Shown: positions 22,858 through 32,414 of the stretch, piece after piece | Layout of the letters: each line of letters begins with the position of its first letter | Position numbering within the stretch: position 1 is the first letter of the stretch | Assembly (NCBI GenBank): GCA_963782045.1 | Contig: CAWAIR010000037.1 | Span: 124,001 to 188,000, forward strand | From: CAVSRC01 sp963782045 | Lineage (GTDB): Bacteria; Pseudomonadota; Alphaproteobacteria; Rhizobiales; Kaistiaceae | DNA length: 64,000 nt | Direction of reading: 5' to 3' | Translations under genes and position numbers: made by a program | The notes under the pieces: model-generated | Told to the model about the DNA's origin: nothing | The model's database searches: none | The model's input: the letters and a program-made list of their open reading frames with translations, nothing else

Positions 22858-23775
22858 CTACCCCTTCGGGAACTCGATCCCCATGGCGCGGTAGCGTTCG
22901 GGGTCGTCGGCCCAGTTCTCGCGCACCTTGACGAACAGGAAGAGATGCACGGGCTTCTCGGCAATCTCGCTGATCTCCTTGCGCGCGGCCATCGAGATCG
23001 CCTTGATGGTGGCGCCGGCCTTGCCGATGACGATCTTCTTCTGGCTGTCGCGGGTGACATAGATGGTCTGCTCGACGCGCGCCGAACCGTCCTTCTGGTC
23101 GGTCCACGCCTCGGTCTCGACCGTCGCCTGATAGGGCAGCTCCTGGTGCAGCCGCTCGAACAGCTTCTCGCGGGTGATCTCGGCGGCGAGCTGGCGGAGC
23201 GGAATGTCGCTGACCTCGTCCTCGGGATAGAGGAACGGCCCCTGCGGCACGGCCGCGGCCAGATAGGCCATGAAGTCGTCGAGCCCGTCGCCGGTCAGCG
23301 CCGAGATCATGAAGGTGCGCTCGAAGGTGACCGCCTGGTTGGCGGCTTCTGCCAGCGGCAGCAGGCTGTCGCGCCTGACCGTGTCGATCTTGTTGAGGAG
23401 GAGCAGCTTGGGCAGGCGGATGTCGGCGAGCCGGCCGATGAGCGCGCCCGCCTCCTCGTCGATGCCCTTGGCCGCGTCGATCAGCAGCGCCACGATATCG
23501 GCATCGCGCGCCCCGCCCCAGGCGGTATCGACCATGGCGCGGTCGAGCCGACGCTTCGGCTTGAAGATGCCGGGGGTGTCGACGAAGACGATCTGCGAGG
23601 CGGCGGTGATCGCGATGCCGCGCACGATCGACCGGGTGGTCTGTACCTTGTGGCTGACGATCGAGACCTTGGTGCCGACCAGCCGGTTGATGAGCGTCGA
23701 CTTGCCGGCGTTGGGCACGCCGATGAGCGCGACGAAGCCGCAGCGGGTGTCGGCGGTGCTCTCCGGCCCGCTCAT
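22858..23775 (-). CDS. era: GTPase Era
   Basis: 305 residues; GTPase for 30S assembly that binds the 3' end of 16S rRNA. G1 GVPNAGKST, G2 TTRSI, G3 DTPG, G4 NKID are all visible. The C-terminal KH domain contains VIGKAGATIKAI. The start at 23775 overlaps the rnc stop as ATGA, so translation is coupled. Confidence 0.95.
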   Translation of the reverse strand: MSGPESTADTRCGFVALIGVPNAGKSTLINRLVGTKVSIVSHKVQTTRSIVRGIAITAASQIVFVDTPGIFKPKRRLDRAMVDTAWGGARDADIVALLIDAAKGIDEEAGALIGRLADIRLPKLLLLNKIDTVRRDSLLPLAEAANQAVTFERTFMISALTGDGLDDFMAYLAAAVPQGPFLYPEDEVSDIPLRQLAAEITREKLFERLHQELPYQATVETEAWTDQKDGSARVEQTIYVTRDSQKKIVIGKAGATIKAISMAARKEISEIAEKPVHLFLFVKVRENWADDPERYRAMGIEFPKG

Positions 23776-24482
23776 CGCTTCTCCGTCCATACGCCCTCGC
23801 GCAGGAGCACGGCGGTCGCCGCCGCCTGCTCCGCCTCGCGCCGGTTGCGGCCCTCGCCACTCCCCGGCTCCAGCCCGCCGATCTGCACCGTGATGACGAA
23901 GGTCGGGGCGTGGTCCGGGCCGCTGCGCTCGGCGATCTCGTAGGTCGGCGTGCCGCGCCCCTCGCCCTGCGCCCATTCCTGCAGGGCCGACTTGGCGTTG
24001 CGGCCGCCGACCGGCGCCTCCAGCATGCGCTCGCGCCAGTTCAACTGGACGAAGCGGTTGGCGGCCTCGAAGCCGCCGTCGAGATAGACCGCGGCGATCA
24101 GCGCCTCGCAGACGTCGCCGAGCACGTTGACGGTCAGCAGCGTCTTCTGCTGCGCCCGGTTGCCGCCGAAGACCACCGCCGGGCCGATGTCGAGCGCCAT
24201 CGCCACCTCGGCGCAGGTCTCCTTGCGCACCAGGTCGGCGAGCCGCGAGGAGAGTTCGCCCTCGGTCGCCTCGGGAAAGGCTTCCAGCAGCATGGCGGCA
24301 ACCACCAGGCCGAGCACCCGGTCGCCGAGGAATTCCAGCCGCTGGTAGGTCTCGCCGGCGGCAATGCGCGCATCGCCGACGGCGCTGGCATGGGTCAGCG
24401 CCGTCACCAGCAGGTTGCGGTCCTTGAAGCGATAGTCGGTCCGGCGCTCCAGCGCGTCGAGGAGAGCGCCCTCGGCGGTCAT
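23772..24482 (-). CDS. rnc: Ribonuclease III
   Basis: 236 residues; double-strand RNase for rRNA and regulatory RNA processing. Signature ETYQRLEFLGDRVLGLVVA, the second acidic site in NVLGDVCEALIAAVYLDGG, and a dsRBD at the end (ALQEWAQGEGRGTPTYEI ... NRREAEQAAATAVL). The ATG at 24482 (MTAEGALLDAL) overlaps the lepB stop by 4 bp; a longer frame upstream lies within lepB. Confidence 0.95.
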   Translation of the reverse strand: MTAEGALLDALERRTDYRFKDRNLLVTALTHASAVGDARIAAGETYQRLEFLGDRVLGLVVAAMLLEAFPEATEGELSSRLADLVRKETCAEVAMALDIGPAVVFGGNRAQQKTLLTVNVLGDVCEALIAAVYLDGGFEAANRFVQLNWRERMLEAPVGGRNAKSALQEWAQGEGRGTPTYEIAERSGPDHAPTFVITVQIGGLEPGSGEGRNRREAEQAAATAVLLREGVWTEKR

Positions 24483-25222
24483 AGGATCTTGAACAGGCGG
24501 TCCCAGCGGACCGACCACGGCCAATCCCAGAAGGCCAAGACCGAATCGCCCTCCTTGACCGAGAAGAAGATGATCTCGGCGCGGCCCACCAGGTTCTCGA
24601 ACGGCACGTAGCCCACCCCGCCGGCGGTCGGCGGCACGCGACTGTCGGTGGAGTTGTCGCGGTTGTCGCCCATCATGAAATAGTGGTCGGGCGGCACCTC
24701 GAACACCTGGGTATTGTCGAGCAGGCCGTCGGTCTCGCGGTCGAGCACCTTGTACTTGACGCCGTTCGGCATGGTCTCCTGGTACTGGGTGTACTGCACC
24801 CCATCAAGCGTGACCGGGCCGATCTTCTCGCGCGGCACCGCCTTGCCGTTGATGTAGAGGATCGAGTGCTGCACCTGGATCTTGTCGCCGGGCAGACCGA
24901 CGACGCGCTTGATGTAGTCGGTGGTGTCGTCGCGCGGCAGCTTGAAGACGATGATGTCGCCGCGCTTGGGCGGCGACGACCAGATGCGCCCGTCGAACAG
25001 GTGCGGCCCGAAGGGCAGCGAGAAGCGCGAATAGCCGTAGGCATACTTGGAGACGAACAGATAGTCGCCGATGAGCAGCGTGTTCTCCATCGAGCCGGAC
25101 GGAATATTGAACGGCTGGAACAGGAAAGTGCGCACCAGGAGCGCCAGAACCAGCGCCTGGATGATGATCTTGACGGTCTCGCCGACGCCACCGCTGGCCT
25201 GCTTTTCCGATGACACGCTCAT
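24479..25222 (-). CDS. lepB: Signal peptidase I
   Basis: 247 residues; inner-membrane serine protease that removes Sec/Tat signal peptides. One N-terminal TM (VKIIIQALVLALLVRTFLF), catalytic serine in NIPSGSMENTL, general-base lysine in YIKRVVGLPGDKI, and the box MMGDNRDNSTDSR. The ATG at 25222 is preferred to an upstream TTG at 25243. Confidence 0.95.
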   Translation of the reverse strand: MSVSSEKQASGGVGETVKIIIQALVLALLVRTFLFQPFNIPSGSMENTLLIGDYLFVSKYAYGYSRFSLPFGPHLFDGRIWSSPPKRGDIIVFKLPRDDTTDYIKRVVGLPGDKIQVQHSILYINGKAVPREKIGPVTLDGVQYTQYQETMPNGVKYKVLDRETDGLLDNTQVFEVPPDHYFMMGDNRDNSTDSRVPPTAGGVGYVPFENLVGRAEIIFFSVKEGDSVLAFWDWPWSVRWDRLFKIL

Positions 25223-25325
25223 AATCCCGTCCGTTTTGTCCAAGCCCCGGCCGGCCGGTAATACCGGCTCGCCGGGACGCGCGCAACGCCAACCTTGGCG
25301 CCGTCCTGCCGTCGTCCTGGCGGCC

Positions 25326-25733
25326 TCAGACCACCCCTTGGGGCAACGCCTCGATGATGACGAAGGCCTGGGCGAGCGGGAAGTCGTCGGTAATGGTGAC
25401 GTGGATTTCGGGCCGGTGCCCGGCCGGAATCAGCGATGCCAGCCGGGCGGCGGCGCCGCCGGTCAGCATCATGGTCGGCTTGCCCGAAGGCAGGTTGACC
25501 ACGCCCAGATCGCGCCAGAAGACGCCAGCGCTCATGCCGGTGCCGAGCGCCTTGGCACACGCCTCCTTGGCGGCGAAGCGCTTGGCGTAGGAGGCGGCGC
25601 GCAGGCGTCGCCGGTCCGACTTGCGCTGCTCGATCTCGGTGAAGACGCGGGCGGTGAAGCGATCGCCGTGGCGCTCGATCACCCTCTCCACCCGGCGGAT
25701 GTCGATGGTGTCGTTGCCGATGCCGACGATCAT
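25326..25733 (-). CDS. acpS: Holo-[acyl-carrier-protein] synthase
   Basis: 135 residues; transfers 4'-phosphopantetheine from CoA to ACP. Mg-binding N-terminus (MIVGIGNDTIDIRRVE) and the RFAAKEACAKALG motif are present. The ATG overlaps the pdxJ stop by 4 bp. It is followed by a gap of about 100 bp to lepB. Confidence 0.95.
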   Translation of the reverse strand: MIVGIGNDTIDIRRVERVIERHGDRFTARVFTEIEQRKSDRRRLRAASYAKRFAAKEACAKALGTGMSAGVFWRDLGVVNLPSGKPTMMLTGGAAARLASLIPAGHRPEIHVTITDDFPLAQAFVIIEALPQGVV

Positions 25734-26503
25734 GCCTCGACCGCCCCCTCGCCGGCCGCGATCCCGGCGCGTGCCTCGTCCATCAGCCGGCGCATGGTGC
25801 GGATGCTCTCGTCGAGGCCGATGAAGATCGCCTCGCCGACGATGAAATGGCCGATGTTCAGCTCGCGGATTTCCGGAATGGCGGCGATCGGCTTGACGTT
25901 GTCGAAGGTGAGCCCGTGGCCGGCATGGACCTCGAGGCCGAGGCCGGCGGCATAGGTGGCCGCCTCGGCAATCCGCGCCCGCTCCATCTCGAAGGCGTCG
26001 GGACCGGAGAACCACGCCTCGTAATAGGCGCCGGTGTGCAGCTCGACCACCGGTGCGCCGAGCCCCACCGCCGCATCGATCTGGCGCGGCGACGCCTCGA
26101 TGAACAACGACACACGCACGTCCGCCTCGCCCAGCGCCTGGACGATATGCTTCAGCCGGTTGTGCATCCCCGCCGCGTCGATGCCGCCCTCGGTGGTGCG
26201 CTCCTCGCGCCGCTCCGGCACGATGCAGGCGGCGTGCGGCGCGTGGCGCAGCGCGATCGCCAGCATCTCGTCGGTTGCCGCCATTTCCAGGTTGAGCGGC
26301 AGCGAGATCGTGTGACGCAGGCGCTCGATGTCGCGATCGCCGATGTGCCGGCGGTCCTCGCGGAGATGGGCGGTGATGCCGTCGGCGCCGGCTGCGGCGG
26401 CGATCGCGGCGGCGCGCAGCGGATCGGGATGGTCGCCGCCGCGGGCGTTGCGGATGGTCGCCACGTGGTCGATGTTGACGCCGAGCCTCAGGTCCCTGGT
26501 CAT
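25730..26503 (-). CDS. pdxJ: Pyridoxine 5'-phosphate synthase
   Basis: 257 residues, TIM barrel that forms pyridoxine phosphate from deoxyxylulose phosphate and 3-amino-2-oxopropyl phosphate. Typical blocks: LGVNIDHVATIRNARGG, ITAHLREDRRHI, VSLFIEASPRQI, ELHTGAYYEAW, VHAGHGL, IGHFIVGEAIF. Overlaps both neighbours by 4 bp. Confidence 0.96.
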   Translation of the reverse strand: MTRDLRLGVNIDHVATIRNARGGDHPDPLRAAAIAAAAGADGITAHLREDRRHIGDRDIERLRHTISLPLNLEMAATDEMLAIALRHAPHAACIVPERREERTTEGGIDAAGMHNRLKHIVQALGEADVRVSLFIEASPRQIDAAVGLGAPVVELHTGAYYEAWFSGPDAFEMERARIAEAATYAAGLGLEVHAGHGLTFDNVKPIAAIPEIRELNIGHFIVGEAIFIGLDESIRTMRRLMDEARAGIAAGEGAVEA

Positions 26504-27084
26504 GCTTCCTCCGTCTCCTTGACTGGGGGGGCGACTGCCATCGCCTCGCGCCGGCGGGCGTCCAGCCGCTCACGGCGCAGGTCGCGGAAGGCGCGCACGG
26601 CGAAGAACGCCAGGACGTAGACGACCAGCGCCACCGGCAGGCCGATGGGCACCGCGCCGACCAGCATCGGGGCGATGATCGGCACCAGCACCTCGAACGA
26701 ACGGTGGACCAGCGCGTAGTGGATCTCATGCAGCGCCAGCGCGTTGCTCTGGCCGAGGATGTGGCTGCCGAGGCTGTAGGTCGAGGCCCAGATGAACGGG
26801 AAGGTCACCGGGTTGCCTACGAAGGTGCCCATGGCGGCGGCCAGCATGTTGCCGCCGACGATGAAGGCGAAGAGGAAGCTGATGATGAAGTGCAGCCCGA
26901 CGAAGGGCGTGAAGGAGGCGAAGACGCCGGCTGCGACGCCGGCCGCCACCGTGTGGGGCGAGCCGGAGAGCCGCAGCACGCGCTTGACGAAATAGCGGGC
27001 CGAGCGCGACCAGCTATGGCGCGGCCAAACTGCCGTGCGCAGGCGCGCCAGCATGCTTTGAGTTTCGCGGCGACGGAACAGCAT
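26500..27084 (-). CDS. DUF2062 membrane protein
   Basis: 194 residues. The DUF2062 core SGSPHTVAAGVAAGVFASFTP and FVGGNPVTFPFIW-like turn (TFVGNPVTFPFIWAS) are visible, with three to four TM segments and a charged C-terminal tail. Function unknown. Coupled to pdxJ by a 4-bp overlap and close to rsh. Confidence 0.88.
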   Translation of the reverse strand: MLFRRRETQSMLARLRTAVWPRHSWSRSARYFVKRVLRLSGSPHTVAAGVAAGVFASFTPFVGLHFIISFLFAFIVGGNMLAAAMGTFVGNPVTFPFIWASTYSLGSHILGQSNALALHEIHYALVHRSFEVLVPIIAPMLVGAVPIGLPVALVVYVLAFFAVRAFRDLRRERLDARRREAMAVAPPVKETEEA

Positions 27085-27143
27085 GGCCTATCGTCTCTCA
27101 GATTCTGCCGCCGCCGGCGCGGCAGGCGCGGGGTGCGGACCGC

Positions 27144-29453
27144 TTAGCCATTGACCCGCGCCACACTGTTGACGATCGGTCTGGCGCGCAGTTGCGCGAT
27201 CAGCCGGTTGAGATGCTTCACGTCGAAGACTTCCATGTCGAACACCATGACCATGAAATCGGGCGCGGAGCGGGCCATGCGGACGTTGGTGATGTTGGCC
27301 TCGTTGTCGGCCATCACCTGGGCGACCTGCGCCAGGGTGCCGGGCTCGTTGATGGCCGTCACCTCGATGCGCACCGCAAACCGGGCCGGGAACTCGTCGT
27401 CCACGTCCCAGCGCACGTCGAGCCACCGCTCCGGCTCGTCATCGAACTCCTTCAGCGCCGGCGACTGTATGGGATAGATGGTGATGCCCTCGCCCGGTGT
27501 CATGATGCCGACGATGCGTTCGCCCGGAATGGCGCCGCCGTCGGCGAAACGCACCGGCATCTCGCCGTGGAGGCCGCGGATGGGGATGGGGCGGCCCTGG
27601 CGCGGGTCGTTGGCCGGCGTCTTGCGCGACAGGCCGGGCACGCGGAACTTCACGCCCGAGCCGCGCCTGAGGCCAAACCAGCCGCCCTCCTCGGTGGTCG
27701 GCTTGCGGCGCACGGTGCGTTCGACCTTGTGGTCGGGGTAGACCGCCTTCAGCACGTTGTCGGAGGGGATTTCGCCGCGGCCGACCGCCGCCAGCATGTC
27801 CTCGACGTTGCTCTGCGCCAGACGCGACAGGGCGCCCTCGATCAGCCTGTCGGAATAGTCGCGGCCGGCGCGGGCAAAGGCCCGTTCCACGATCTGGCGG
27901 CCGAGGCCGGCATACTGCTTGCGCACCGCCACCCGCGTCGCCCGGCGGATCGCCGAGCGCGCCTTGCCGGTCACCACCATCGATTCCCAGGCCGGCGGCG
28001 GCACCTGGGCCTTGGAGCGCAGGATCTCCACCTCGTCGCCGTTGCGGAGCGCGGTCATCAGCGGCATGGCGCGGCCGTTGATCTTGGCGCCCACCGTGGT
28101 GTCGCCGATGTCGGTGTGGACGGCATAGGCGAAGTCGATGGGCGTAGCGCCGCGCGGCAGGGCGATCAGGCGGCCCTTGGGCGTGAAGCAGAACACCTGG
28201 TCCTGGAACAGCTCGAGCTTGGTGTGCTCGAGGAACTCCTCCGGGGTGTCGCCCTCAGCGAGCATCTCGATGGTCCGCCGCAGCCATTCGTAGGCGTGGA
28301 TTTCCTCGTTGAAGCCCCTGAGGGTGGCGGCGCCGCCGACATCGTCGGGCGGCGTGCCGCCGTTGGGATGGGCCGCACCGTTGGCACTGCCGTTGCCGTT
28401 CGCCTTGCGGGGCGGTGCGACGCCGTCCTTGTAGAGGGCGTGGGCGGCGATGCCGTATTCGGCGATGCGGTGCATCTCGGCGGTGCGCACCTGCAGCTCG
28501 ACGCGCTGCCTGCCGGGCCCGATGACGGTGGTGTGGATCGAGCGGTAGTCGTTCTGCTTCGGCGTCGAGATGTAGTCCTTGAACCGCCCGGGCACGGTCG
28601 GCCAGGTGGTGTGGACCACGCCCAGCGCCGCGTAGCACTCGGCCTCGGTGCTGACGACCACCCGGAAGCCGAGGATGTCGGAGAGCTGCTCGAAGCTGAT
28701 CGCCTTGCGCTCCATCTTGCGGAAGATCGAATAGGGCTGCTTCTCCCGCCCCTTCACCTCTGCCGCGATGCCGGCGTTGGCCAGCCGCTCGGTCAGCTCC
28801 TGCTCGATGCGCTCGGTGAGCGTGCGGTTGCGCGTGCGGAAGTCCTCGAGGCGCCGCTCGATGGTGGCATAGGCCTCCGGGTTGAGGGTACGGAAGGCCA
28901 GGTCCTCCATCTCCTCGCGCATGTCGTGCATGCCCATGCGGCCGGCCAGCGGCGCATAGATGTCGAGCGTCTCCTGGCCGATGCGGGTGCGCGCCTCCAC
29001 CGGCATGAACTGGAGGGTGCGCATGTTGTGCAGCCGGTCGGCGAGCTTCACCAGCAGCACGCGGATGTCGGAGGAGATGGCGAGCAGCAGCTTGCGCAGG
29101 TTTTCCGCCTGCTCGGCCCGCTTCGACACCAGATCGAGCTTGCTGATCTTGGTCAGCCCCTCGACCAGCCGGCCGATGTCCTCGCCGAACATCTGGTCGA
29201 TCTCGGCGCGGGTGGCGTCGGTGTCCTCGATGGTGTCGTGCAGCAGGGCCACCGCGATGGTGGCGTCGTCGAGCTTGAGGTCGGTGAGGATGCCGGCGAC
29301 TTCGAGCGGATGCGAGAAATAGGGATCGCCATTGGCGCGCGTCTGCGTGCCATGCTTCTGCATGGCATAGACGTAGGCCTTGTTCAGCAGGTTCTCGTCG
29401 GCGTTCGGGTTGTAACGGGTAACCCGCTCGACCAACTCGTACTGGCGCATCAT
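27144..29453 (-). CDS. rsh: Bifunctional (p)ppGpp synthetase/hydrolase, RelA/SpoT homologue
   Basis: 769 residues; the single alphaproteobacterial Rel enzyme for the stringent response. HD hydrolase domain: HPLEVAGILTDL, LLHDTIEDTDAT and VKLADRLHNMRTL. Synthetase: GREKQPYSIFRKMERK, FKDYISTPKQNDYRSIHTTV. Then TGS (PRGATPIDFAYAVHTDIGD), helical and zinc-finger-like regions, and a C-terminal ACT domain (IEVTAINEPGTLAQVAQVMA). A low-complexity Gly/Asn insert near residue 350 (KANGNGSANGAAHPNGG) precedes the TGS. Two start codons in a row at 29453 and 29450. Confidence 0.95.
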   Translation of the reverse strand: MMRQYELVERVTRYNPNADENLLNKAYVYAMQKHGTQTRANGDPYFSHPLEVAGILTDLKLDDATIAVALLHDTIEDTDATRAEIDQMFGEDIGRLVEGLTKISKLDLVSKRAEQAENLRKLLLAISSDIRVLLVKLADRLHNMRTLQFMPVEARTRIGQETLDIYAPLAGRMGMHDMREEMEDLAFRTLNPEAYATIERRLEDFRTRNRTLTERIEQELTERLANAGIAAEVKGREKQPYSIFRKMERKAISFEQLSDILGFRVVVSTEAECYAALGVVHTTWPTVPGRFKDYISTPKQNDYRSIHTTVIGPGRQRVELQVRTAEMHRIAEYGIAAHALYKDGVAPPRKANGNGSANGAAHPNGGTPPDDVGGAATLRGFNEEIHAYEWLRRTIEMLAEGDTPEEFLEHTKLELFQDQVFCFTPKGRLIALPRGATPIDFAYAVHTDIGDTTVGAKINGRAMPLMTALRNGDEVEILRSKAQVPPPAWESMVVTGKARSAIRRATRVAVRKQYAGLGRQIVERAFARAGRDYSDRLIEGALSRLAQSNVEDMLAAVGRGEIPSDNVLKAVYPDHKVERTVRRKPTTEEGGWFGLRRGSGVKFRVPGLSRKTPANDPRQGRPIPIRGLHGEMPVRFADGGAIPGERIVGIMTPGEGITIYPIQSPALKEFDDEPERWLDVRWDVDDEFPARFAVRIEVTAINEPGTLAQVAQVMADNEANITNVRMARSAPDFMVMVFDMEVFDVKHLNRLIAQLRARPIVNSVARVNG

Positions 29454-29522
29454 GGCGCGTTAGTCCGGCACATCCATCGCCCGCCGCCGGCCGGCGGGCT
29501 CCGATGTTTCAGTACCGTATAT

Positions 29523-29551
29523 AGTATAGGGAAAGCTTTACGCACCAGATA
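29523..29551 (-). promoter_or_regulatory. Possible rsh promoter
   Basis: Between rpoZ and rsh, the leftward strand carries TATACT (29523-29528) inside an AT-rich run (CTATACTATATACGG), about 70 bp before the rsh start. No good -35 is found at 17 bp. The gap otherwise looks featureless. Confidence 0.35.
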
Positions 29552-29572
29552 CGCCGGCACACCCCAGCCGGC

Positions 29573-29963
29573 TCAGAATTCCTCGGTCTTGTCGGGCGGA
29601 ACCATGCTTTCCAGGCCGCGCAGCAGCTCCTCCTCCGACATCCGATCGAAGGCGATGTCGGCGTCTTCGCTGCCCTGGGGCGCCGCGGTCGGCGAGGCGA
29701 TCATCGGCACCGGCTCGGCCTCGGGCTCGTCCACCTCGACGTACTTCTGCAGCGAATGGATGAGGTCTTCCTTGAGGTCCTCCGGCGCGATCGTCTGGTC
29801 GGCGATCTCGCGGAGCGCCACGACGGGATTCTTGTCGTTGTCGCGATCGACCGTCAGCGGCGGCGCCGCTGGAAATCATGCGCCCGCGGTGGGCCGCCAG
29901 CAGCACCAGTTCGAATCGATTCTCGACCTTGTCGACGCAATCCTCAACGGTGACGCGCGCCAT
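29573..29963 (-). CDS. rpoZ: RNA polymerase omega subunit (one 1-nt frameshift in this sequence)
   Basis: Assembly factor of RNA polymerase and part of the (p)ppGpp site. The N-terminus MARVTVEDCVDKVENRFELV is unmistakable. The frame breaks near 29861, where GCC|G|CCG holds one extra G. Removing it joins to ALREIADQTIAPEDLKEDLI and the acidic alphaproteobacterial tail, giving 129 residues. It lies upstream of rsh as in other Hyphomicrobiales. This is an isolated break in an otherwise clean stretch. Confidence 0.93.
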
Positions 29964-30264
29964 GGGCTTTCTCCTGAAATCGGGTGTGGGCGGGCATATA
30001 GGCTGCCCGCCGCCCAAAAGCAAGGAATTTGGCCGAAATCGTCCACCGACCTGCCGGCAGGCGCATGCAACCCAGTCTTGCCCGCCTCTGGACTGGTGCA
30101 AAACGTGCACCACATGTGCATAGTTGTAGCTGTATTGAAGGGATTTGCGGTCCGCGAGACCGGCACCTGTTTTCAGCAATTCGGGTTTGTCCCGGCACAG
30201 CATTTCCACTGTAGATGGTGCGGCAGTCGAGTTCATCACGACGACAAAGGCAATAGATAAAGAT

Positions 30265-30870
30265 ATGTTTGACCCTCGCGAGAAAATTGCGCTGTTCATA
30301 GACGGGGCGAATCTGTATGCGGCGGCGAAGGCGCTGGGATTTGACATAGACTACAGGAAGCTCTTGCAGGAATTCCAGGACAAGGGCTACCTGCTCCGTG
30401 CCTATTATTATACGGCTTTGGCGGAAGATCAGGAGTATTCTTCGATCCGCCCCCTGATCGACTGGTTGGACTACAACGGCTATACGGTCGTGACCAAGCC
30501 GACCAAGGAATTTGTCGACTCCACCGGCCGCCGCAAGATCAAGGGCAACATGGACATCGAGCTGGCCGTCCACGTCATGGAGATGGTGGATGCGGTCGAC
30601 CATTTCGTCCTGTTCTCCGGCGACGGCGATTTCCGCTCCCTGGTCGAGGCAGTGCAGCGCAAGGGCCGCAAGGTGAGCGTGGTGTCGACGCTGGTCAGCC
30701 AGCCGCCGATGATCGCCGACGAACTGCGCCGCCAGGCCGACCATTTTGTCGAACTGCAGACCATGCAGGCGAAGATCGGCCGCGACCCGTCAGAGCGGGC
30801 CCAGCGCCAGGCCGAGCGGACCCAGGTGGCTTTCGCCGACGACGAGTTCGAGAACGACGAGGCCATCTGA
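30265..30870 (+). CDS. NYN-domain (LabA/DUF88) protein
   Basis: 201 residues. PIN-like NYN ribonuclease fold: first Asp in ALFIDGANLYAAAK, middle acidic residues in KGNMDIELAVHVMEM, and FVLFSGDGDFRSLVEAV near the C-terminus complete the metal site. The acidic tail (ADDEFENDEAI) is common in rhizobial homologues. Probable RNase; target unknown. Preceded by a comparatively AT-rich 150-bp gap shared with divergent rpoZ. Followed 10 bp later by the uracil-DNA glycosylase gene. Confidence 0.88.
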   Translation: MFDPREKIALFIDGANLYAAAKALGFDIDYRKLLQEFQDKGYLLRAYYYTALAEDQEYSSIRPLIDWLDYNGYTVVTKPTKEFVDSTGRRKIKGNMDIELAVHVMEMVDAVDHFVLFSGDGDFRSLVEAVQRKGRKVSVVSTLVSQPPMIADELRRQADHFVELQTMQAKIGRDPSERAQRQAERTQVAFADDEFENDEAI

Positions 30871-30880
30871 CGTTTCCGGC

Positions 30881-31534
30881 ATGGACCCGACGACGCCGGG
30901 CCGCGACTGCCCGCTCTGCCCGCGGCTGGTCGCCTTCCGTGAGGAATGGCGGGCCAAGGAGCCCGGCTGGCACAACGCGCCGGTGGCGACCTTCGCCGAT
31001 GCGGACGCCCGTCTGCTGGTCGTCGGCCTGGCGCCGGGCCTGCGCGGCGCCAACCGCACCGGCCGCCCCTTCACGGGCGACTATGCCGGCGTGTTGCTCT
31101 ACCAGACCATGATCGATTTCGGTTTTGCATCAGGCACTTACGATGCGCGGCCGGACGACGGCGTGACGCTTTCCGGCGCCGCGATCACCAATGCGGTGCG
31201 TTGCGTGCCGCCGCAGAACAAGCCGGAAACCGCCGAAATCCGAACCTGCCGGCCCTATCTCGTAGCGACCATCGACGCCATGCCGCAGCTTGGCGCCATC
31301 CTGGCGCTCGGCCGCATCGCCCATGACAGCGTCGCCACGACGCTGGGGCTGAAACGGAGCGCCGTCCCGTTCGGCCACGGCGCATCGCACGCCGTCCGCC
31401 CGGGCCTCACGCTTTTCGACAGCTATCACTGCTCGCGCTACAACACGAACACCGGCGTGCTTACCGAAGCGATGTTCCGCGCGGTGTTCGAGCAGATCCG
31501 CGCCGACCTCGGCCCGTTGGCCCGCGACCCGTAG
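30881..31534 (+). CDS. Type-5 uracil-DNA glycosylase (UdgB-like)
   Basis: 217 residues; Fe-S uracil-DNA glycosylase of family 5, which removes uracil and some other deaminated bases. N-terminal cysteine pair DCPLCPRL, motif 1 GLAPGLRGANRTGRPFTGDY, VRCVPPQNKP with the next cluster cysteine, and the C-terminal histidine motif DSYHCSRYNTNTG. Family 5 lacks the polar Asp/Asn in motif 1, as here. Likely co-transcribed with the NYN gene. Confidence 0.9.
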   Translation: MDPTTPGRDCPLCPRLVAFREEWRAKEPGWHNAPVATFADADARLLVVGLAPGLRGANRTGRPFTGDYAGVLLYQTMIDFGFASGTYDARPDDGVTLSGAAITNAVRCVPPQNKPETAEIRTCRPYLVATIDAMPQLGAILALGRIAHDSVATTLGLKRSAVPFGHGASHAVRPGLTLFDSYHCSRYNTNTGVLTEAMFRAVFEQIRADLGPLARDP

Positions 31535-31551
31535 CGGCAGCCGGACCCTGC

Positions 31552-32179
31552 CTAACCCTCTGGGGCGCGCAGGTGCGGAAACCGGCCTGCCGCGATATAG
31601 GCGACTTCTTCGGCGGTCGACGTCCTGCCAAGCTCCGCGTTTCGGTGCGGATGGCGACCGAAAGCGGCGATCACCTTGTCGACCGCGACCGCCTGACCAG
31701 CGGTGAACTCGTAGATTTCCTTCATGTGCGGCGGAGCGCCCGCGACAATGTCGGCAGCAAGGCGCTTGGCGAGCGCGAGGCGTTCGCGGTGATCGGCCCC
31801 CTCGCAATGGCCGAGCGGCAGGTTGTAGACCGTCTTCTCCCAGGGCGTCGTCAGGGCCGCGTAGTGACCGTTGTCGTAGCCCTCGAGAGCCAGCGCCAGC
31901 GCCTTCTCATCCTGGGCATAGGCCCGCGGCGTGCCTTGCCAGACCGAGCGCGAGAACTGGTCGAGCACGATGATCAGGGCCAGGCGCCCGCGCGGATCGC
32001 TCGCCCAGTGATCGCGCCTGCCCGCCGCTGCCTCATCCGTCAGTGCCGTGAAACGGGCGAGAATTTCTTGAGTTCGCGCCGCCGGTCATGCGCCAGAGCC
32101 AATGGCGGTGGTGGGTTTCCGTGTCTTCGTCGAGCGTATCGGGAAACCAGAAGCCCAATACCGCGTCCCAGTCCGCCAT
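31552..32179 (-). CDS. DUF924 family protein (one frameshift in this sequence)
   Basis: About 208 residues. DAVLGFWFPD at the N-terminus and IIVLDQFSRSVWQGTPRAYAQD in the middle are the hallmarks of DUF924, an all-helical TPR-like family of unknown function. The frame changes at about 32070, where an A-rich stretch (CTCAAGAAATT) appears to have one extra base. Downstream helices (LPLGHCEGADHRERLALAKRL, FGRHPHRNAELGR) are intact. The ATG at 32179 has GGAGAG 8 bp upstream. Confidence 0.8.
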
Positions 32180-32414
32180 GACCATCTCTCCGGCCTCGCC
32201 GGTGATGATGATGCGCGATGCCTCGGCGCGCGCCAACCCTGTCCGCGCGCGCGACCCGCCAGTCCTTCAAAGGCACGCGCCGTCCCCGCGCCTGCCCAAT
32301 CGGTCGCAGCAGCTTTTGCGTTCCGTCAATCCCACCGGTCGTTTCCGCCTGCTACAAGCCCGTCGCGGTCGGCATGGCCGCTCGTTCGCGCGGGTGGCGA
32401 GCCCCCCTTTCCAG

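Noticed and set aside
27192..30260. 1022-codon open frame on the plus strand opposite rsh and rpoZ
   Set aside because: Antisense shadow; covers rsh with all its domains and has no credible motif of its own.
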